A stretch of DNA of 64,000 bases from Anaerolineae bacterium. GTDB lineage: Bacteria; Chloroflexota; Anaerolineae; Aggregatilineales; Phototrophicaceae. Below, piece by piece: positions 8,679 through 18,755 of this stretch. The first letter of the stretch is position 1; each line of letters starts with the position of its first letter. The stretch covers positions 124,001-188,000 of the forward strand of contig JABWBO010000004.1 in the NCBI GenBank assembly GCA_013360465.1, read 5' to 3'. A program made the position numbers and the translations under genes. A model generated the notes under the pieces. The model searched no databases. It was not told the origin of the DNA and saw only the letters and a list, made by a program, of their open reading frames with translations.

Positions 8679-10037
8679 TTATTGGCTGTCGCGCCGTTCG
8701 AGCAGGAACATCGGCACGACCGATCCGCCGCCGGCGGTGACGTTCAATAGTGAAACCGACGACAGACGTGTCAGGCAGCCATAGACCGTTCGCCCATAGA
8801 ACACGTACGGATCGGCATCGACATAGCGCGGGCTGATGTCAAGGTGTCCGTCGATCCAGGCAGGGAACAGGCGGGTGATCGGCTCTACCCGATGCTGCGC
8901 GACAAAAGGCGAGGACAGCGCGTGCATCAGCGCCTCATCCCACGCCTCTTGGCTGGATTCCCATCCGAGCATCACCCCTTTGCCGCCATACTCGTCGTTC
9001 GGCTTCAACACGAAGCGCTCGCGGTTCTCGCTCAGGAATTCCAGCAGGTCGACTTCGCGCCCCTGAAACTCCGTCCGCCGGTCGCTGACCAACCGCGTCC
9101 AGGGGATGTGCTGCTCAATGGCGCTGCGCTGTTCGGCGGTGAACAAGCCGGCATTGCGCTCATCGCTGACGAAGGCGAACGATGCTTTCTTCGCCATCAG
9201 CTTGCAGCTGAAAGAATTGGTCAGCAGCACCGCGCGATCCCGGTATGCCCGCACGATTGGGTTATCGATCCCCATACGGTCGATCAACTCGTTGATCAGC
9301 ACCCGCTTGTAGATCAGATCGATCTTGCGGTCGCCCGCCCACAGCGCGCCGCTGCGATATTCTACCGCGCGCGGATCAACCAGGAAGGCGCTGACATCCT
9401 CGCTTTCAAACGCCCGGCGCGACAGCTCATGTTCGTTCAGCGTAGGAACCTCGCGCCAGTCCATGATCGCTATCTGCGGTTTGCCCTGCCCGCCCCACTC
9501 GGCGTATGCCTGAAGCAGTACGCCCAGCAGATCTTTCAGCATCGGCATGGCGTGGACATGAAAGCGCTTTTCGAAACGACGCATCGGCTGGAGCATCTCG
9601 AACATCTCGACCAGCACGTCTCCGTAGCCCATGCCCGCCGGGGTTTCCGCATTGTATTCTACGAACTGGAGCTTGCCCTCTTCAGGACGAAAGAAGGAAT
9701 CCAGCCGCGAGGTTGTCCAGGGGACGATGCCGCCAATATCCAGGCTGAACAGCTGCTCTTCATAGGCTTGCAGCGCCAACTGCTGGCGCAGTTCTGCGCT
9801 GTGAAGACAGGCTTCGTGCGCCCGCGCAAAAGCCCCAAGGAGGATCTCGGTCTCGTGCTTGAGGTATGCCCACTGATCGGTGAAGTAGAAATGCGGGCGC
9901 AGCACCGTGCAGATGGGGCGGTCACCGAAGTAGAGACCCATGCGGCGCAGATGCCCGCGCATCTCACCATCGGTCTCAGCGGCGAGGCTGCCGGCGCTCA
10001 GAATCTCGTGATAGGTCTCGATGGCTTCACGCAGCAT
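8679..10037 (-). CDS. ATP-grasp enzyme, circularly permuted / glutathionylspermidine-synthase-like
   Basis: The 452-residue protein resembles ATP-grasp ligases of the circularly permuted type: an N-terminal all-alpha part, VEYNAETPAGMGYGDVL in the middle, ERFVLKPNDEYGGKGVMLGWE as the ATP-binding beta-strand and glycine-rich loop, and a C-terminal GCLTRLSSVSLLNVTAGGGSVVP. Such enzymes activate a carboxylate as acyl-phosphate and join it to an amine. Start ATG 10037 is preceded by GGAGG, which lies inside the last codons of the upstream ATP-grasp gene (6 nt gap), so the two are translationally linked. Substrates are unknown. No signal peptide is seen, so it is cytoplasmic. It is the last gene of a five-gene operon. 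Confidence 0.75.
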   Translation of the reverse strand: MLREAIETYHEILSAGSLAAETDGEMRGHLRRMGLYFGDRPICTVLRPHFYFTDQWAYLKHETEILLGAFARAHEACLHSAELRQQLALQAYEEQLFSLDIGGIVPWTTSRLDSFFRPEEGKLQFVEYNAETPAGMGYGDVLVEMFEMLQPMRRFEKRFHVHAMPMLKDLLGVLLQAYAEWGGQGKPQIAIMDWREVPTLNEHELSRRAFESEDVSAFLVDPRAVEYRSGALWAGDRKIDLIYKRVLINELIDRMGIDNPIVRAYRDRAVLLTNSFSCKLMAKKASFAFVSDERNAGLFTAEQRSAIEQHIPWTRLVSDRRTEFQGREVDLLEFLSENRERFVLKPNDEYGGKGVMLGWESSQEAWDEALMHALSSPFVAQHRVEPITRLFPAWIDGHLDISPRYVDADPYVFYGRTVYGCLTRLSSVSLLNVTAGGGSVVPMFLLERRDSQ

Positions 10038-10043
10038 CGCCGC

Positions 10044-11012
10044 TCAACCTCCGCCGTCTAACGCTTGCGCCAGCTTCCCCCATTGATAGCGCGACCGCGT
10101 CTGAGCCTCCGGATCGAGCGCATAGCGGATCGCCACTTCTGCCATCGTCTGGACCATCCAGTCGAAATGGACGCGCCCCAATGAATTCATATCCATATCC
10201 GGCGCGGGATTCATGAAATCGATGGCGTAAGGTACACCATCCTTGATGGCGAATTCGACAGCGTTCATGTCGTAGCCAAAGGCGCGATTCAGCCGAAGCG
10301 TGTAATCGACCATGCGCTCGACCAGATCATCCGGGAAGTCGTGTTCCGGCAGGTAGTTGTTGCCATAGATCGGGCGCGGCGTGTACTTCATGACATGCAC
10401 GTGCTGCTGCCCCAGCCCCATACACCGTCCGTAGTTGTCCCAGTGGATGTATTCCTGAAGGATCATCGTCAGCAAGCCGCTGTCGTTGTATTTCTCGAAC
10501 AGGTCGGTCATGTCGTGGACGATGTGAACCGATTTCCATCCGCCGCCGTGCGCATCCTTCAGCACCAACGGGAAGCCGCCGAGATAGTCGACGATCCCTT
10601 CCCAGTCGATCGGGTAGATCAGGTTGCGCAGGCTCTCTTCATGGACGATTCCCGGCACGTATTCCTTGTTGGGAAGCACAACCGTCCGGGGGTGCGGAAT
10701 GCCCATCTTACTCAGCAGCGACGCTCCGAAAAACTTGTCATCCGCCGTCCACATGAACGGATCGTTGATGACCAGCGTTCCCTGCAGTGCCGCGTTTTTC
10801 AGCATGCTGCGATAATACGGGACCTCGTGCGAGATGCGATCGATGATGACGCGGTATTGCAGCGGCTCATTCATCTGCGTACCGCCCACCTTGGCATAGT
10901 CTGCCATCACCCCGGTCTCGGATGTGCGGCGGTTGACTTCATCGATGAACGCCGGCGGAAAAGACCATTCGCGCCCAACAAATACGCCAACTTTCAGCAG
11001 TCCCTCGCTCAT
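10044..11012 (-). CDS. RimK-like ATP-grasp ligase
   Basis: This 322-aa protein has the layout of compact ATP-grasp ligases: an N-terminal Rossmann-like part (VGVFVGREWSFPPAFIDEVN), a central FPLVLKDAHGGGWKSVHIV that matches the ATP-binding lysine and flexible glycine loop, LQEYIHWDNYGRCM (hinge strand), and NAVEFAIKDGVPYAIDFMNPAPDMD, whose acidic/Asn residues would bind the magnesium ions. The product is inferred to be an amide, peptide or thioester bond; the substrate is unknown. ATG 11012 follows an AGGTGAGGG ribosome site. It sits between the hydrolase gene (49 nt) and the third ATP-grasp gene (6 nt). Confidence 0.77.
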   Translation of the reverse strand: MSEGLLKVGVFVGREWSFPPAFIDEVNRRTSETGVMADYAKVGGTQMNEPLQYRVIIDRISHEVPYYRSMLKNAALQGTLVINDPFMWTADDKFFGASLLSKMGIPHPRTVVLPNKEYVPGIVHEESLRNLIYPIDWEGIVDYLGGFPLVLKDAHGGGWKSVHIVHDMTDLFEKYNDSGLLTMILQEYIHWDNYGRCMGLGQQHVHVMKYTPRPIYGNNYLPEHDFPDDLVERMVDYTLRLNRAFGYDMNAVEFAIKDGVPYAIDFMNPAPDMDMNSLGRVHFDWMVQTMAEVAIRYALDPEAQTRSRYQWGKLAQALDGGG

Positions 11013-11061
11013 TTCACCCTCACCTCGTTTAGGAATAAGCTAAGAAGAATAACCTGTGCAC

Positions 11062-11784
11062 CTAATCATGTCCGCCGATATACTTCGGCACGATACGCTG
11101 CCAGTAGGGCCAGTCATGCACCCAGCCATCCCACTCGCGATAGGCGTTCCACAACCCCTTGGACCACAGCATGGCGCTGAAATCGCGCGACCACTGCACC
11201 TGAGGATCGCCAGAGCCGGCGACGATGATGATGTCCTGCCGGCGGATGGCATCGATCCGTCCCGGATCGTACTCGTGTGGGATGAACGACGCCGGATTAT
11301 TGAAATGCACGTAGTCGTCGCTGTAACCGCCGGTGAAGGCGCGAATATCATACAACCCGCAGATCCCCAGGATGCGATTGACCTCCCAGGGGTACTTCAG
11401 CCCGAATCCTGCCGCGTGAAACGCTCCGAATGACGCGCCCATCGTGATGGTATAAGGATTCGGGTTCTTCCAGCGCATGAACGGCAGGACTTCATTGTGC
11501 AGATATTCGAAATACTGATGATGGCGATAGGCGCGCCCGCCCGGATGCGCCCACCAGGCATACCAGCTCTCTTCGTCGATGCTGTCAACAGCGAAGACCT
11601 GAAACCAGCCGCGCTCCAGAGGTTCGCGCAGCGCGCCCCACATCATGCCGCGATCTTCCCACTCGTAGAAACGCCCCTTGGATGTCGGAAAAAGCAGCAC
11701 CTTCGCCCCGGCATGACCGAAGACCAGCAGCTGCATGTCGCGGTTCAGGGACGGGCTGTACCAACGGTGGTGTTCGCGATTCAT
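11062..11784 (-). CDS. Alpha/beta-hydrolase, esterase-D-like
   Basis: A 240-residue cytoplasmic alpha/beta-hydrolase with no signal peptide. The nucleophile elbow is GASFGA with S118; D193 (AGSGDPQ) and H223 (GWVHDW) are at suitable spacing for the acid and base. The family includes esterase D, S-formylglutathione hydrolase and mycolyltransferase-like proteins, so its reaction could be ester or thioester hydrolysis or acyl transfer. The start overlaps the subtilisin-like gene's stop as ATGA, implying coupled synthesis. In this operon it might release or proofread an activated intermediate made by the ATP-grasp enzymes; that role is inference. Confidence 0.75.
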   Translation of the reverse strand: MNREHHRWYSPSLNRDMQLLVFGHAGAKVLLFPTSKGRFYEWEDRGMMWGALREPLERGWFQVFAVDSIDEESWYAWWAHPGGRAYRHHQYFEYLHNEVLPFMRWKNPNPYTITMGASFGAFHAAGFGLKYPWEVNRILGICGLYDIRAFTGGYSDDYVHFNNPASFIPHEYDPGRIDAIRRQDIIIVAGSGDPQVQWSRDFSAMLWSKGLWNAYREWDGWVHDWPYWQRIVPKYIGGHD

Positions 11785-12962
11785 CGTCCGTTATCCCTCT
11801 GCTGATCGGCTTGCGACAGGCTGGTTTGTGCGCCAGATTCGACCGCCAGAGCCGGGTTGATCGCGCCTCTCCCCTGATGCTCGCCGGGGACGTTGGGCAG
11901 CGGGACGGCGGTTCGCATGAGAATAGACCGAATCTCCTGCGGCGTCAAACGAGGATTCGCCTCCACCATTTGCGCTACCACCGATGTGGCGATGGCTGCG
12001 GCGACCGACGTTCCATCAACATGCTGATGCCGGGCATCCACCAGCTTGTGTCCGTTGATGCGCGCTTGCAGCAGCGCATACAGGCTGCGATCAGGATGCT
12101 GCGCATGTTCGCGAGAGATGCTGAGATCGCCATAGCCGCTCATCAGCAGGCGCTTCAGCGCGCGCTCGCTCTCCGTCGCCAGCAGCGGTCCCAGCCAGTA
12201 GGCTTCGCGATCGACAATGGAACCGGGCAGGATCGGCGAGGCGATCCAGCGCGCGGGGGCGACCACATCCGGCTTAGGCGAACCATCATGGGCGTGTCCG
12301 TAATTGCTGTGGAACATGCCCCACCGCGCACGATCCAGCGAGTTGCCATCGTCATAGCCCCCCACCACGATGGCTTCGGGGGCGCTGGCTGGCGGCACGA
12401 CTTCGCCGACGCCGCGATTCCCCGAAGCGGCGATCACCGTAATCCCCATCTCGACGAGGCGCTTCACTGCCCAGTGAAGGGGGTGTTCCGGATCGTCGCT
12501 GACGAAGTCGCCGCCCACCGACATGTTGACCACCTGAACCCCGAACCGCCTGCCGGCATCGATCAGCCAGCGCAGCCCGCGCAGGATGTCGCGCTCCTTG
12601 ACCTGACCGCGCGGGCTGCTGACCTTGACCAGGACCAGCGACGCGCGGGGCGCCAATCCGCGATAGCGCCCACCAGAGACCGTGCCATCGCCGCAGGCGA
12701 TCACACTGGTCATCTGTCCATGCCAGCTCAGATCGTCCACCTGGGCGACCGACGGCTCCTCGATGACGTGATGTGTCGAAGCATCGACATGGATCAGGAT
12801 GCGCCCGGTCAAATCGGGATGCATGTAGAAGCCGGAATCGACGAAGGCGACGGTGACGCCGCGTCCGGTATATGCCGGCGGAGCCATCAGCCGATCAGGC
12901 GTGGGCAGCAGCATTGGCAAAGAAGGATCGTCGTGCGGATAAGGCGCTTTGAAAAGGGTCAT
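11781..12962 (-). CDS. Cytoplasmic S8 (subtilisin-like) peptidase
   Basis: The 393-aa protein carries the subtilisin triad in the expected contexts: D42 in VAFVDSGFYMHPD, H81 in SWHGQMTSVI, and S319 in DGTSVAAA, with the oxyanion Asn near AASGNRG. It lacks both a signal peptide and a recognisable propeptide, so it should act inside the cell, unlike most secreted subtilisins. The TSV in place of TSM after the active Ser is a mild variant. It is second in the operon, between an ATP-grasp gene (79 nt) and the hydrolase (ATGA overlap). Likely roles are maturation of a peptide or protein made or modified by the operon; not shown by sequence. Confidence 0.88.
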   Translation of the reverse strand: MTLFKAPYPHDDPSLPMLLPTPDRLMAPPAYTGRGVTVAFVDSGFYMHPDLTGRILIHVDASTHHVIEEPSVAQVDDLSWHGQMTSVIACGDGTVSGGRYRGLAPRASLVLVKVSSPRGQVKERDILRGLRWLIDAGRRFGVQVVNMSVGGDFVSDDPEHPLHWAVKRLVEMGITVIAASGNRGVGEVVPPASAPEAIVVGGYDDGNSLDRARWGMFHSNYGHAHDGSPKPDVVAPARWIASPILPGSIVDREAYWLGPLLATESERALKRLLMSGYGDLSISREHAQHPDRSLYALLQARINGHKLVDARHQHVDGTSVAAAIATSVVAQMVEANPRLTPQEIRSILMRTAVPLPNVPGEHQGRGAINPALAVESGAQTSLSQADQQRDNGR

Positions 12963-13041
12963 GATTTCGGCTAGGCGGCGTCTGACAGGTTCAGGTCAAA
13001 TCAGGGTACGAAATCGACAGATTTTCTTCATAGACGCACGG

Positions 13042-14256
13042 TCAGCCGGTCTGACCAGTGCGCGTGGCATCCATCGGCTTAGCGGAAGTGGTGAAATCGC
13101 GCGCGAAGCGCTCGGCATAAGACGCCAGAAGCGACTCGACGCGCGCAGGATCAGGCGAGACCACCACCAGCGCCGCATGATACGGCTTGTTGGCGCGCCA
13201 CACCACTTCGGGATCGTTGTAGACCGAAAGATCCGGGTGCTGCTGTCGCGCAAGCGTGACCATCACCCCGCCGTAGTCGCTGCGCGTCGCCGGTAGACTG
13301 TACCGTTCGCCGCGCAGCTGCGCGACCTCCAGCGCCGCCCATTCGCGCCACAGGTTGATGTTGGTCGCCTGTTCGATCATGTCGGAGATGAACGCCCCGC
13401 CGACTCGCGCCGCCGCTTCCAGGAAATAGAAGCGCCCATCGCCGTGCGCCTTGATGAACTCGGCGTGCGTGACGCCGTTGACCATGCCAAGCGCCTGAAG
13501 CACCTGGCGATTGATGGCGTCCAGCGCCGGCGCATCATCCGACTCGCGCGGCACGATGCGCGACATGAAGATGCCCCCGCCTTGATAGACCTGCATCGGG
13601 GGCGCGCCGTACTTCTGTGCGCTCACGAACTCGATCTCGCCATCGACGGTGAGCGTATCCACATGGTAGACATCGCCGGGGATGAACTGTTCCAGCAGAT
13701 AATACGACTGTCGGTCCCCCAGCTCGTCGAGTACGCGCCACACTTCTTCGCTGGAGTTCGGCTTGCGAATGCCCATCGATCCCGCTTCAGTGCGCGGTTT
13801 CAGCACCCAGGGCGGCGCGACGCGCTCCATATACTTGCGCAGAGCGTCGTAGTTCTTGACCTGGATGAATTCGGGCACCAGGATGCCGGAAGCATCCGTG
13901 ATCTGGCGCATCGCCAGCTTGTCACGGAACCGCCGCGCGGCAGTGACCCCTGTGCCGGACAGGCGAAGGTGTTCGCGCAGCAGCGAAACCAGCTCGACTT
14001 CAAATTCATCGAGCGGCAGGATGTGATCGATGACCATACCCCGGCACATCCAGCTGACGGTATTCGTCACATCCTGGTAGCGCCGCAGGTCGGGCACAAA
14101 CTGGAACAGATCGATGCTCTCGCGGGGCCACGGCTCATTGCGCAGGCTTTCTTCCGTCACCAATACGACTCTGCACCCCAGCGCCTTTGCAGTCTGGAGC
14201 ATGACTTCACCCTTGAAGGAACTGGAAAGGAACAGAATCGTCAGCGGTTGTGCCAT
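13042..14256 (-). CDS. ATP-grasp carboxylate-amine ligase (PurK/carbamoyl-phosphate-synthase-like fold)
   Basis: The 404-aa protein has an N-terminal Rossmann-like domain starting at TILFLSSSFKGEVML, then an ATP-grasp domain: PPWVLKPRTEAGSMGIRK (ATP-binding strand and loop), YYLLEQFIPGDVYHVDT, and HAEFIKAHGDGRFYFLEAAARVGG, whose Glu and Arg match the metal and phosphate-binding end of the fold. This is the layout of L-amino-acid ligases and other carboxylate-amine ligases. ATG 14256 is chosen because AAGGA lies exactly 7 nt upstream; the frame extends to 14310 without a ribosome site. It is the first gene of the operon and different in subtype from the other two ATP-grasp genes. Confidence 0.82.
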   Translation of the reverse strand: MAQPLTILFLSSSFKGEVMLQTAKALGCRVVLVTEESLRNEPWPRESIDLFQFVPDLRRYQDVTNTVSWMCRGMVIDHILPLDEFEVELVSLLREHLRLSGTGVTAARRFRDKLAMRQITDASGILVPEFIQVKNYDALRKYMERVAPPWVLKPRTEAGSMGIRKPNSSEEVWRVLDELGDRQSYYLLEQFIPGDVYHVDTLTVDGEIEFVSAQKYGAPPMQVYQGGGIFMSRIVPRESDDAPALDAINRQVLQALGMVNGVTHAEFIKAHGDGRFYFLEAAARVGGAFISDMIEQATNINLWREWAALEVAQLRGERYSLPATRSDYGGVMVTLARQQHPDLSVYNDPEVVWRANKPYHAALVVVSPDPARVESLLASYAERFARDFTTSAKPMDATRTGQTG

Positions 14257-14308
14257 GCCCATGTCCTTGCTCGCTCGTGACGGAGATGCCTGATGATCGT
14301 CTGTCTTC

Positions 14309-14337
14309 ACTATATCAAGAATCTGGACGATTGCCTA
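14309..14337 (-). promoter_or_regulatory. Putative promoter of the ATP-grasp operon
   Basis: On the minus strand TAGGCA (14337-14332) and TATAGT (14314-14309) are separated by 17 bp, upstream of the first ATP-grasp gene. The -10 matches consensus at five of six positions; the -35 at four. Confidence 0.45.
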
Positions 14338-14362
14338 TTCGCCAGCCTCAAGGCGACAAACA

Positions 14363-14374
14363 TGACATATGTCA
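14363..14374. promoter_or_regulatory. Palindromic operator candidate TGACATATGTCA
   Basis: A perfect 12-bp palindrome lies midway between the two divergent putative promoters, 14 bp upstream of the rightward -35 and about 26 bp from the leftward -35. The size and position suit a dimeric repressor or activator serving both operons. No regulator gene is adjacent. Confidence 0.45.
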
Positions 14375-14387
14375 CCCACAGCCGGAG

Positions 14388-14417
14388 TTGCAGAGGGCGG
14401 GGAAAGCGTATTATAGT
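14388..14417 (+). promoter_or_regulatory. Putative promoter of the ketoacyl-synthase operon
   Basis: TTGCAG (14388-14393) and TATAGT (14412-14417) are separated by 18 bp, about 55 nt before the ATG of the ketoacyl synthase gene. Confidence 0.5.
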
Positions 14418-14470
14418 CAGCGGCAGCATCGTGGTTCCTGTGGTTGTAGATGTGGCGGAGTCTCTTTTTT

Positions 14471-15484
14471 ATGAGCGATACAGTAGGAATCGTCGGTTGG
14501 GGGACCGCTTTTCCGAAGCGCGTCGAGACTGCCGCCGACCTTGTGGGGCGAACCGGCATCCCTGAAAAAGTGCTGCGCGAGAAGATGGGCATCCACCAGC
14601 GTCACGTCGCCGGCAGCGACGATACCGTCACAGCGATGGCATCCGCCGCTGCGCGCAAGGCGATCCATCTGGCAGGCATTGACCCCGCTCAGATCAACAT
14701 CGTCATTTCTCACGGCAGTGAATACAAGGATCATAACGTCTGGAACGCCGCCGCCAAGATCGCCAGCAACGTCGGCGCGGTCAACGCCTATGCCTTCGAT
14801 CTGTATGCGCTCTGCGCGGGCGCGCCGATCGCGATCAACGCTGCCAAGGGGCTGATGCTGGCGGGTCCTCATCAGGATTACGCCCTGCTCGCGGCGGGCA
14901 GCCGGGAGAACGACCTGGTCAATCCCGCCAACCAGCGGGCGCGCTTCATGTTCAACTTCGGGGCGGGCGGCGGCGCGATGCTGCTGCAATACGGGGCGGC
15001 TCGCAACCTAATTCTGGGAGCTTCGGCGCTGACCGACGGCAGTCTGTCGGAAGCGGTCATCCTGACACACGCGCCGGGCGCGCTCGAAGATGGGGCGGCG
15101 GAGGCGCTTGGCGATCTGCGCGGACGCCTGGATGTGACCGACTCGGCATTCATGGCGGAACGATTGGGCGTGGTCTCCCTGCCCAATTTCGTCCGCGTGA
15201 TCCGCGAAGCGGTCGAACGCAGCGGCGCGGCGATGGAAGACGTTCGCTTTCTGGGGATCACCCACATGAAGCGTTCGTTCTTCGAGGAGATTCTAGAGAC
15301 CATCGGGCTGACGCCCGATCGAAGCGCCTATCTCGACAACTATGGACACATTCAGAGCGTCGATCAGGTGCTTTCGCTGGAAATCGGTCTGGCGCAGGAA
15401 AAAATTCGCCCCGGCGATCTGATCGTGCTGGCGGCTGCCGGAACCGGCTATACCTGGAGCGCAGTGGCGGTACGGTGGGGGTGA
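14471..15484 (+). CDS. Ketoacyl-synthase-III-like (FabH/HMG-CoA-synthase-like) enzyme
   Basis: A 337-aa thiolase-fold enzyme. The catalytic Cys is C115 in YALCAGAP, the His is in GITHMKRS, and the Asn is in DNYGHIQSVDQ, so the FabH-type C-H-N triad is intact. The MGIHQRHVA segment near residue 40 is typical of KAS III and HMG-CoA synthase relatives. It would condense an acyl-CoA with a malonyl or acetyl thioester. ATG 14471 has GGAG about 10 nt upstream. The neighbouring methyltransferase and acyl-CoA ligase suggest that it starts a specialised lipid or ketone pathway rather than bulk fatty-acid synthesis; this is inference. Confidence 0.85.
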   Translation: MSDTVGIVGWGTAFPKRVETAADLVGRTGIPEKVLREKMGIHQRHVAGSDDTVTAMASAAARKAIHLAGIDPAQINIVISHGSEYKDHNVWNAAAKIASNVGAVNAYAFDLYALCAGAPIAINAAKGLMLAGPHQDYALLAAGSRENDLVNPANQRARFMFNFGAGGGAMLLQYGAARNLILGASALTDGSLSEAVILTHAPGALEDGAAEALGDLRGRLDVTDSAFMAERLGVVSLPNFVRVIREAVERSGAAMEDVRFLGITHMKRSFFEEILETIGLTPDRSAYLDNYGHIQSVDQVLSLEIGLAQEKIRPGDLIVLAAAGTGYTWSAVAVRWG

Positions 15485-15555
15485 GCGTCACTCGTGATGC
15501 ACGACCGCCGCTTGAATTCGGTCACAGCGAGGATTCGGTTGGGATCAGGGATGAT

Positions 15556-16011
15556 ATGAACTGGGCGCAGGCATTCGTGGCAGGTCAGATGACTCTCTTC
15601 GCCATCTTCGCGGCGGCATGGCTGCGGCTGACGCGAAGCGCCGAGGGACTCCTGGTGATCCTGGGGCTGGCGCTGATCGCCGGCGCAGGCGGGCTTTTTG
15701 TGCTGGCGGTAGTCGAGCACCAGCGGCGTAACCAGTCTCTGCCGAAGATATCCCCGACGCCCGATCAGCGCGCGCGATTGGTCGAGTCCGGTCTGTATCG
15801 TCACATCCGCCATCCCATCTACACTGCCGTGCTGACCGGCGCGCTTGGCGCAGCAGCGCTGCACGGTCATCTTGCGCTGTTCGCGATGGTCGCGGCGCTG
15901 GCAGCGTTCTTCACCATCAAGGCGCGTTACGAGGAATCGCTGTTGAGACAGGCTTACCCGGAGTACGCAGCGTATATGCAGCGGACGGGGCGTTTTCTAC
16001 CCTTCTTTTGA
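15556..16011 (+). CDS. ICMT/PEMT-family membrane methyltransferase
   Basis: The 151-residue protein has three or four membrane helices and the C-terminal signature of isoprenylcysteine carboxyl methyltransferases and phospholipid N-methyltransferases: GLYRHIRHPIY followed by ARYEESLLRQAYPEYAAY and ending in GRFLPFF. These residues bind S-adenosylmethionine at the membrane surface. ATG 15556 is favoured by CAGGG a few bases upstream; the frame extends upstream into the ketoacyl synthase. Bacterial members methylate small hydrophobic products; in Bacillus an ICMT-like enzyme O-methylates alkylpyrones made by a neighbouring condensing enzyme. A similar pairing with the upstream gene is plausible but unproved. 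Confidence 0.85.
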   Translation: MNWAQAFVAGQMTLFAIFAAAWLRLTRSAEGLLVILGLALIAGAGGLFVLAVVEHQRRNQSLPKISPTPDQRARLVESGLYRHIRHPIYTAVLTGALGAAALHGHLALFAMVAALAAFFTIKARYEESLLRQAYPEYAAYMQRTGRFLPFF

Positions 16012-16023
16012 GAAGCATAAATC

Positions 16024-17562
<1,539 letters not shown>

Positions 17563-17696
17563 CGGCTTGCAGTTGGAACATTCTGTCCCGTCTTTGTCAA
17601 TTCTTAAACTTTTCTAGCCGGAAGAATCGCCCGTTTCGTAGTATATTCAGCGAAATGCTGATCGCTTTCGAATATCGTTAAGCATTAGGGGAAACT

Positions 17697-18755
17697 ATGC
17701 CTGTTCCAACCCTTCCTGGCATCACCGCTAAGACAGTTTCAACCCCTCGTCTGACCACTCGTGTTCTGTTCAGCGGTCCCGAAGGAGGCGTTCCGGTCCT
17801 GTTCCTTCACGGAAATGCTTCCAGCGCCACCTTCTGGGAAGAGACGATGCTGGCGCTGCCGCCTGGTTATCGCGGCATCGCGCCCGATCAGCGCGGTTAT
17901 GGCGACGCTGATCCAGAAAAACATATCGACGCGACGCGCGGGACCGGCGATCTCGCCGACGACGCCCTGGCGCTCCTTGATCACCTGGGCGTGGACCGTG
18001 CCCACGTCGTCGGGCATTCAGCGGGCGGATCGGTGATCTGGCGGCTGCTGATCGACGCCTCGCATCGCTTCCTGACCGTTACGCTTGCCGCGCCGGGTTC
18101 GCCCTACGGCTTCGGCGGTTCGCACGGCGTAGACGGCGCGCCGAATGCCGCCGACTTTGCCGGGACCGGCGGCGGGACAGTCAACCGCGACTTCGCCCGG
18201 CGGGTCTCTGAGGGCGACCGAAGTGAGGAGAACCCTCAGTCCGCGCCGCGCATCGTCATGAACAGCTTCTACTGGAAGCCGCCCTTCCGCCCGACGCGCG
18301 AAGAAGACCTGCTGTCGTCGCTGCTCTCGACGCATGTCGGCGATCAGGATTATCCCGGCGATCTGGCAGTCTCGCCGAACTGGCCCGGCGTCGCCCCCGG
18401 CGCATGGGGCATGGTCAACGCCCTATCGCCGAAGTATGCCGGCGACGTCTCGCGGCTGTTCGCCATCACTCCGAAGCCGTCGGTCCTCTGGGTGCGCGGT
18501 GCGGAGGATCAGATCGTCGGCGACAGTTCCTTCTTCGACCTGGTCACGCTGGGGACACTGGGCTACCTGCCCGGCTTCCCCGGCGCGGATATCTTGCAGC
18601 CCCAGCCGATGATCGGTCAGACGCGCGCCGTCCTGGAGCAGTATCAGGTGGCAGGCGGCGCATATACCGAGGTCGTCTTCGCCGACTGCGCGCACACGCC
18701 CTTCGTCGAGAAATTCGACGAGTTCAATGCTGTCTTTCACAAGCACATCGGGTAA
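17697..18755 (+). CDS. Alpha/beta hydrolase
   Basis: The 352-aa protein has VLFLHGNASS (oxyanion region), DQRGYGDAD, and the nucleophile elbow VVGHSAGGSV, with a late Asp/His pair (CAHTPFVEKF). There is no signal peptide. An AGGGGAAA ribosome site precedes ATG 17697. The family includes epoxide, haloalkane and meta-cleavage-product hydrolases; the substrate is unknown. A 134-nt AT-rich gap separates it from the acyl-CoA ligase, with a possible -10 TATATT at 17642 but no clear -35. It lies 71 nt before the Liv binding-protein gene, so a link with import of the transported compound is possible. Confidence 0.8.
   Translation: MPVPTLPGITAKTVSTPRLTTRVLFSGPEGGVPVLFLHGNASSATFWEETMLALPPGYRGIAPDQRGYGDADPEKHIDATRGTGDLADDALALLDHLGVDRAHVVGHSAGGSVIWRLLIDASHRFLTVTLAAPGSPYGFGGSHGVDGAPNAADFAGTGGGTVNRDFARRVSEGDRSEENPQSAPRIVMNSFYWKPPFRPTREEDLLSSLLSTHVGDQDYPGDLAVSPNWPGVAPGAWGMVNALSPKYAGDVSRLFAITPKPSVLWVRGAEDQIVGDSSFFDLVTLGTLGYLPGFPGADILQPQPMIGQTRAVLEQYQVAGGAYTEVVFADCAHTPFVEKFDEFNAVFHKHIG
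18208..18239. repeat. In-frame inverted repeat inside the hydrolase gene
   Basis: CTGAGGG (18208-18214) and CCCTCAG (18233-18239) flank an 18-nt loop and encode a polar stretch, SEGDRSEENPQS, between two hydrolase segments. It looks like an inserted dispersed repeat, or a surface loop that happens to form a hairpin. Confidence 0.35.
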
